Shown in pieces: positions 5,943-6,698 of a stretch of 6,698 nucleotides of DNA. The notes beneath the pieces were generated by a model. That model was given only the letters and a program-made list of their open reading frames with translations. It did no database searches and had not been told where the DNA came from. How positions within the stretch are numbered: position 1 is the first letter of the stretch; the number at the start of each line of letters is the position of its first letter. The translations under genes were made by a program, and so were the position numbers. Origin of the DNA: Pirellulales bacterium (GTDB taxonomy: Bacteria > Planctomycetota > Planctomycetia > Pirellulales > JAICIG01); assembly GCA_025924495.1 (NCBI GenBank), contig JAICIG010000433.1, forward strand, positions 1 through 6,698. The letters are read 5' to 3'.

Positions 5943-6212
5943 GGGGCGATTCCCCCCGCAGTCGCTACCTCAGGCAAATACCACCGCTCGTTGGCGGCGG
6001 CGCGAGTATGAGCACTGTACAATCCGGTGATTTCTTGGCAGACTGGATTGAAGGCAGGCCGAGCGGACAAGGCCAAGCTCTGCCGCGGCTGAATAACTGC
6101 CAGTTTATTAATGGGCGCGGCATGCCGGATGGGGCGAGCAAGCCGGGATTGCAGGGGCAATAGCTCTCGCGGGCCACGATGGCCTGCGAGCGGAGAAAAA
6201 GAGAGGCACTCT
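5943..6212. other. Intergenic region before the response regulator
   Basis: No reading frame here looks coding to me. It contains an isolated TACAAT (6018-6023) and an AT-rich patch (6100-6112), neither with a properly spaced -35, and the hairpin described separately. Confidence 0.4.
6166..6190 (+). promoter_or_regulatory. Strong hairpin just upstream of the response regulator's ribosome-binding site
   Basis: CTCGCGGGCCA (6166-6176) and TGGCCTGCGAG (6180-6190) pair over 11 bp with a CGA triloop; the only non-Watson-Crick pair is a G-U. The hairpin ends 10 bases before GAGAGG (6201-6206) and 22 bases before the ATG. It is followed by an A-rich, not T-rich, run, so it is not a standard terminator on the plus strand, and no T-run follows it on the minus strand. 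It could shape translation or stability of the mRNA, or be an operator. Confidence 0.5.
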
Positions 6213-6659
6213 ATGTCTACTCAGACGATCGGCCGACCGATGGAAATTCTGTTGGTCGAAGACGGCTTGGTCGACGCCTGCGTAACGATTAGCGCCTTGA
6301 AAAAGGGCATGATCCAGCATCGGTTGACGCTCATCCGCGATGGCGTCGAGGCGCTGGAGTTCTTACGTCACCAAGGCAAATTTGCACGTGCTCCGCGACC
6401 CGACCTGATTTTGCTCGACCTGTGTCTGCCCAAACTCGATGGGCGCGAAGTGCTGAGCGAAGTGAAAGCCGATGCGGAGCTGAAATCGATTCCCGTCGTC
6501 ATCATGACGAGTTCGGATGACGAGGAAGATCGGTTGCAAAGCGAGTTGCTTGGCGTCGACAGTTTCATCACCAAGCCCATCGACATGGAAAAATTCCTCA
6601 CCGTCGTGCGGCAGTTGAAGCGTTTTCTGCATGCCGATCTGATTCTACCTGCGGTCTAA
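6213..6659 (+). CDS. Single-domain response regulator (CheY/Rcp1-like receiver)
   Basis: This 148-residue protein is a lone receiver domain with no output domain. It would be phosphorylated by a partner histidine kinase and act by protein-protein contact in the cytoplasm. All the functional residues are visible: the acidic pair E16-D17 in ILLVEDG, the phospho-acceptor D69 in LILLDLCLPKLDG, the switch threonine T99 in VVIMTSS, and K121-P122 in FITKPID. The LPKLDGREVL spacing, the long loop between alpha-2 and beta-3, and the C-terminal extension ending LILPAV fit the Rcp1-like group often paired with phytochrome-type or hybrid kinases. No kinase is in the window, so the partner is unknown. The ATG at 6213 was chosen because GAGAGG (6201-6206) lies 6 bases upstream. 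The frame is open to 6111, but the 34 extra residues are Arg/Gly/Ser-rich and span the hairpin, as expected of noncoding DNA. A later ATG at 6240 would just precede the first beta strand. Confidence 0.93.
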   Translation: MSTQTIGRPMEILLVEDGLVDACVTISALKKGMIQHRLTLIRDGVEALEFLRHQGKFARAPRPDLILLDLCLPKLDGREVLSEVKADAELKSIPVVIMTSSDDEEDRLQSELLGVDSFITKPIDMEKFLTVVRQLKRFLHADLILPAV

Positions 6660-6698
6660 GGCTTGCCTTCGGACCAAGGCGCCCGCCCCTCCTCCGAG

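Noticed and set aside
6111..6212. A 34-residue N-terminal extension of the response regulator
   Set aside because: The extension has noncoding-like composition and covers the hairpin, while the ATG at 6213 has a well-spaced GAGAGG.

Overview
This is high-GC bacterial chromosomal DNA with a chromosomal rather than mobile character: I see no transposase, integrase, tRNA, rRNA or CRISPR array. The mix of genes suggests a planctomycete, probably of the Pirellulales type. These genes are a CinA homologue with a wrecked deamidase domain, a Gfo/Idh/MocA dehydrogenase, an exported protein ending in a YHS/TRASH-like cysteine motif, and a stand-alone Rcp1-like receiver. That assignment is inference from gene content and style, not from a marker gene.

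Layout. Positions 1-1880 (minus strand) hold the N-terminal three quarters of a CopA-type copper-exporting P-type ATPase with two heavy-metal-associated (HMA) domains; its 3' end lies outside the window. A 245-bp divergent gap leads to cinA (2126-3385, plus). A 57-bp convergent gap separates cinA from a minus-strand gene (3443-4189) for an exported protein with a C-X20-C-X3-C metal-binding-like C-terminus. A second divergent gap (4190-4421) carries the best promoter of the window and a perfect inverted repeat at its predicted transcription start. It leads to a Gfo/Idh/MocA-family oxidoreductase (4422-5489, plus). Next come a perfect TATAAT box and a small tryptophan-rich acidic protein of unknown family (5568-5942, plus). 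A 270-bp gap with a strong hairpin then precedes a single-domain response regulator (6213-6659, plus). The last 39 bases show nothing recognisable.

How the genes may work together. The only visible shared theme is copper or soft metal. The CopA pump and the exported YHS/TRASH-like protein are both candidate metal handlers within 2.5 kb, but cinA lies between them and they are not one operon. The other genes look like independent single-gene units, each with its own promoter or ribosome-binding-site evidence. The most notable points are three catalytic motifs lost together in an otherwise well-kept CinA, the missing catalytic lysine (EKP to EAR) in the Gfo/Idh/MocA protein, the apparently leaderless copA start, and two dyad structures in 5' regions. 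I do not see convincing evidence for a new multi-gene system.
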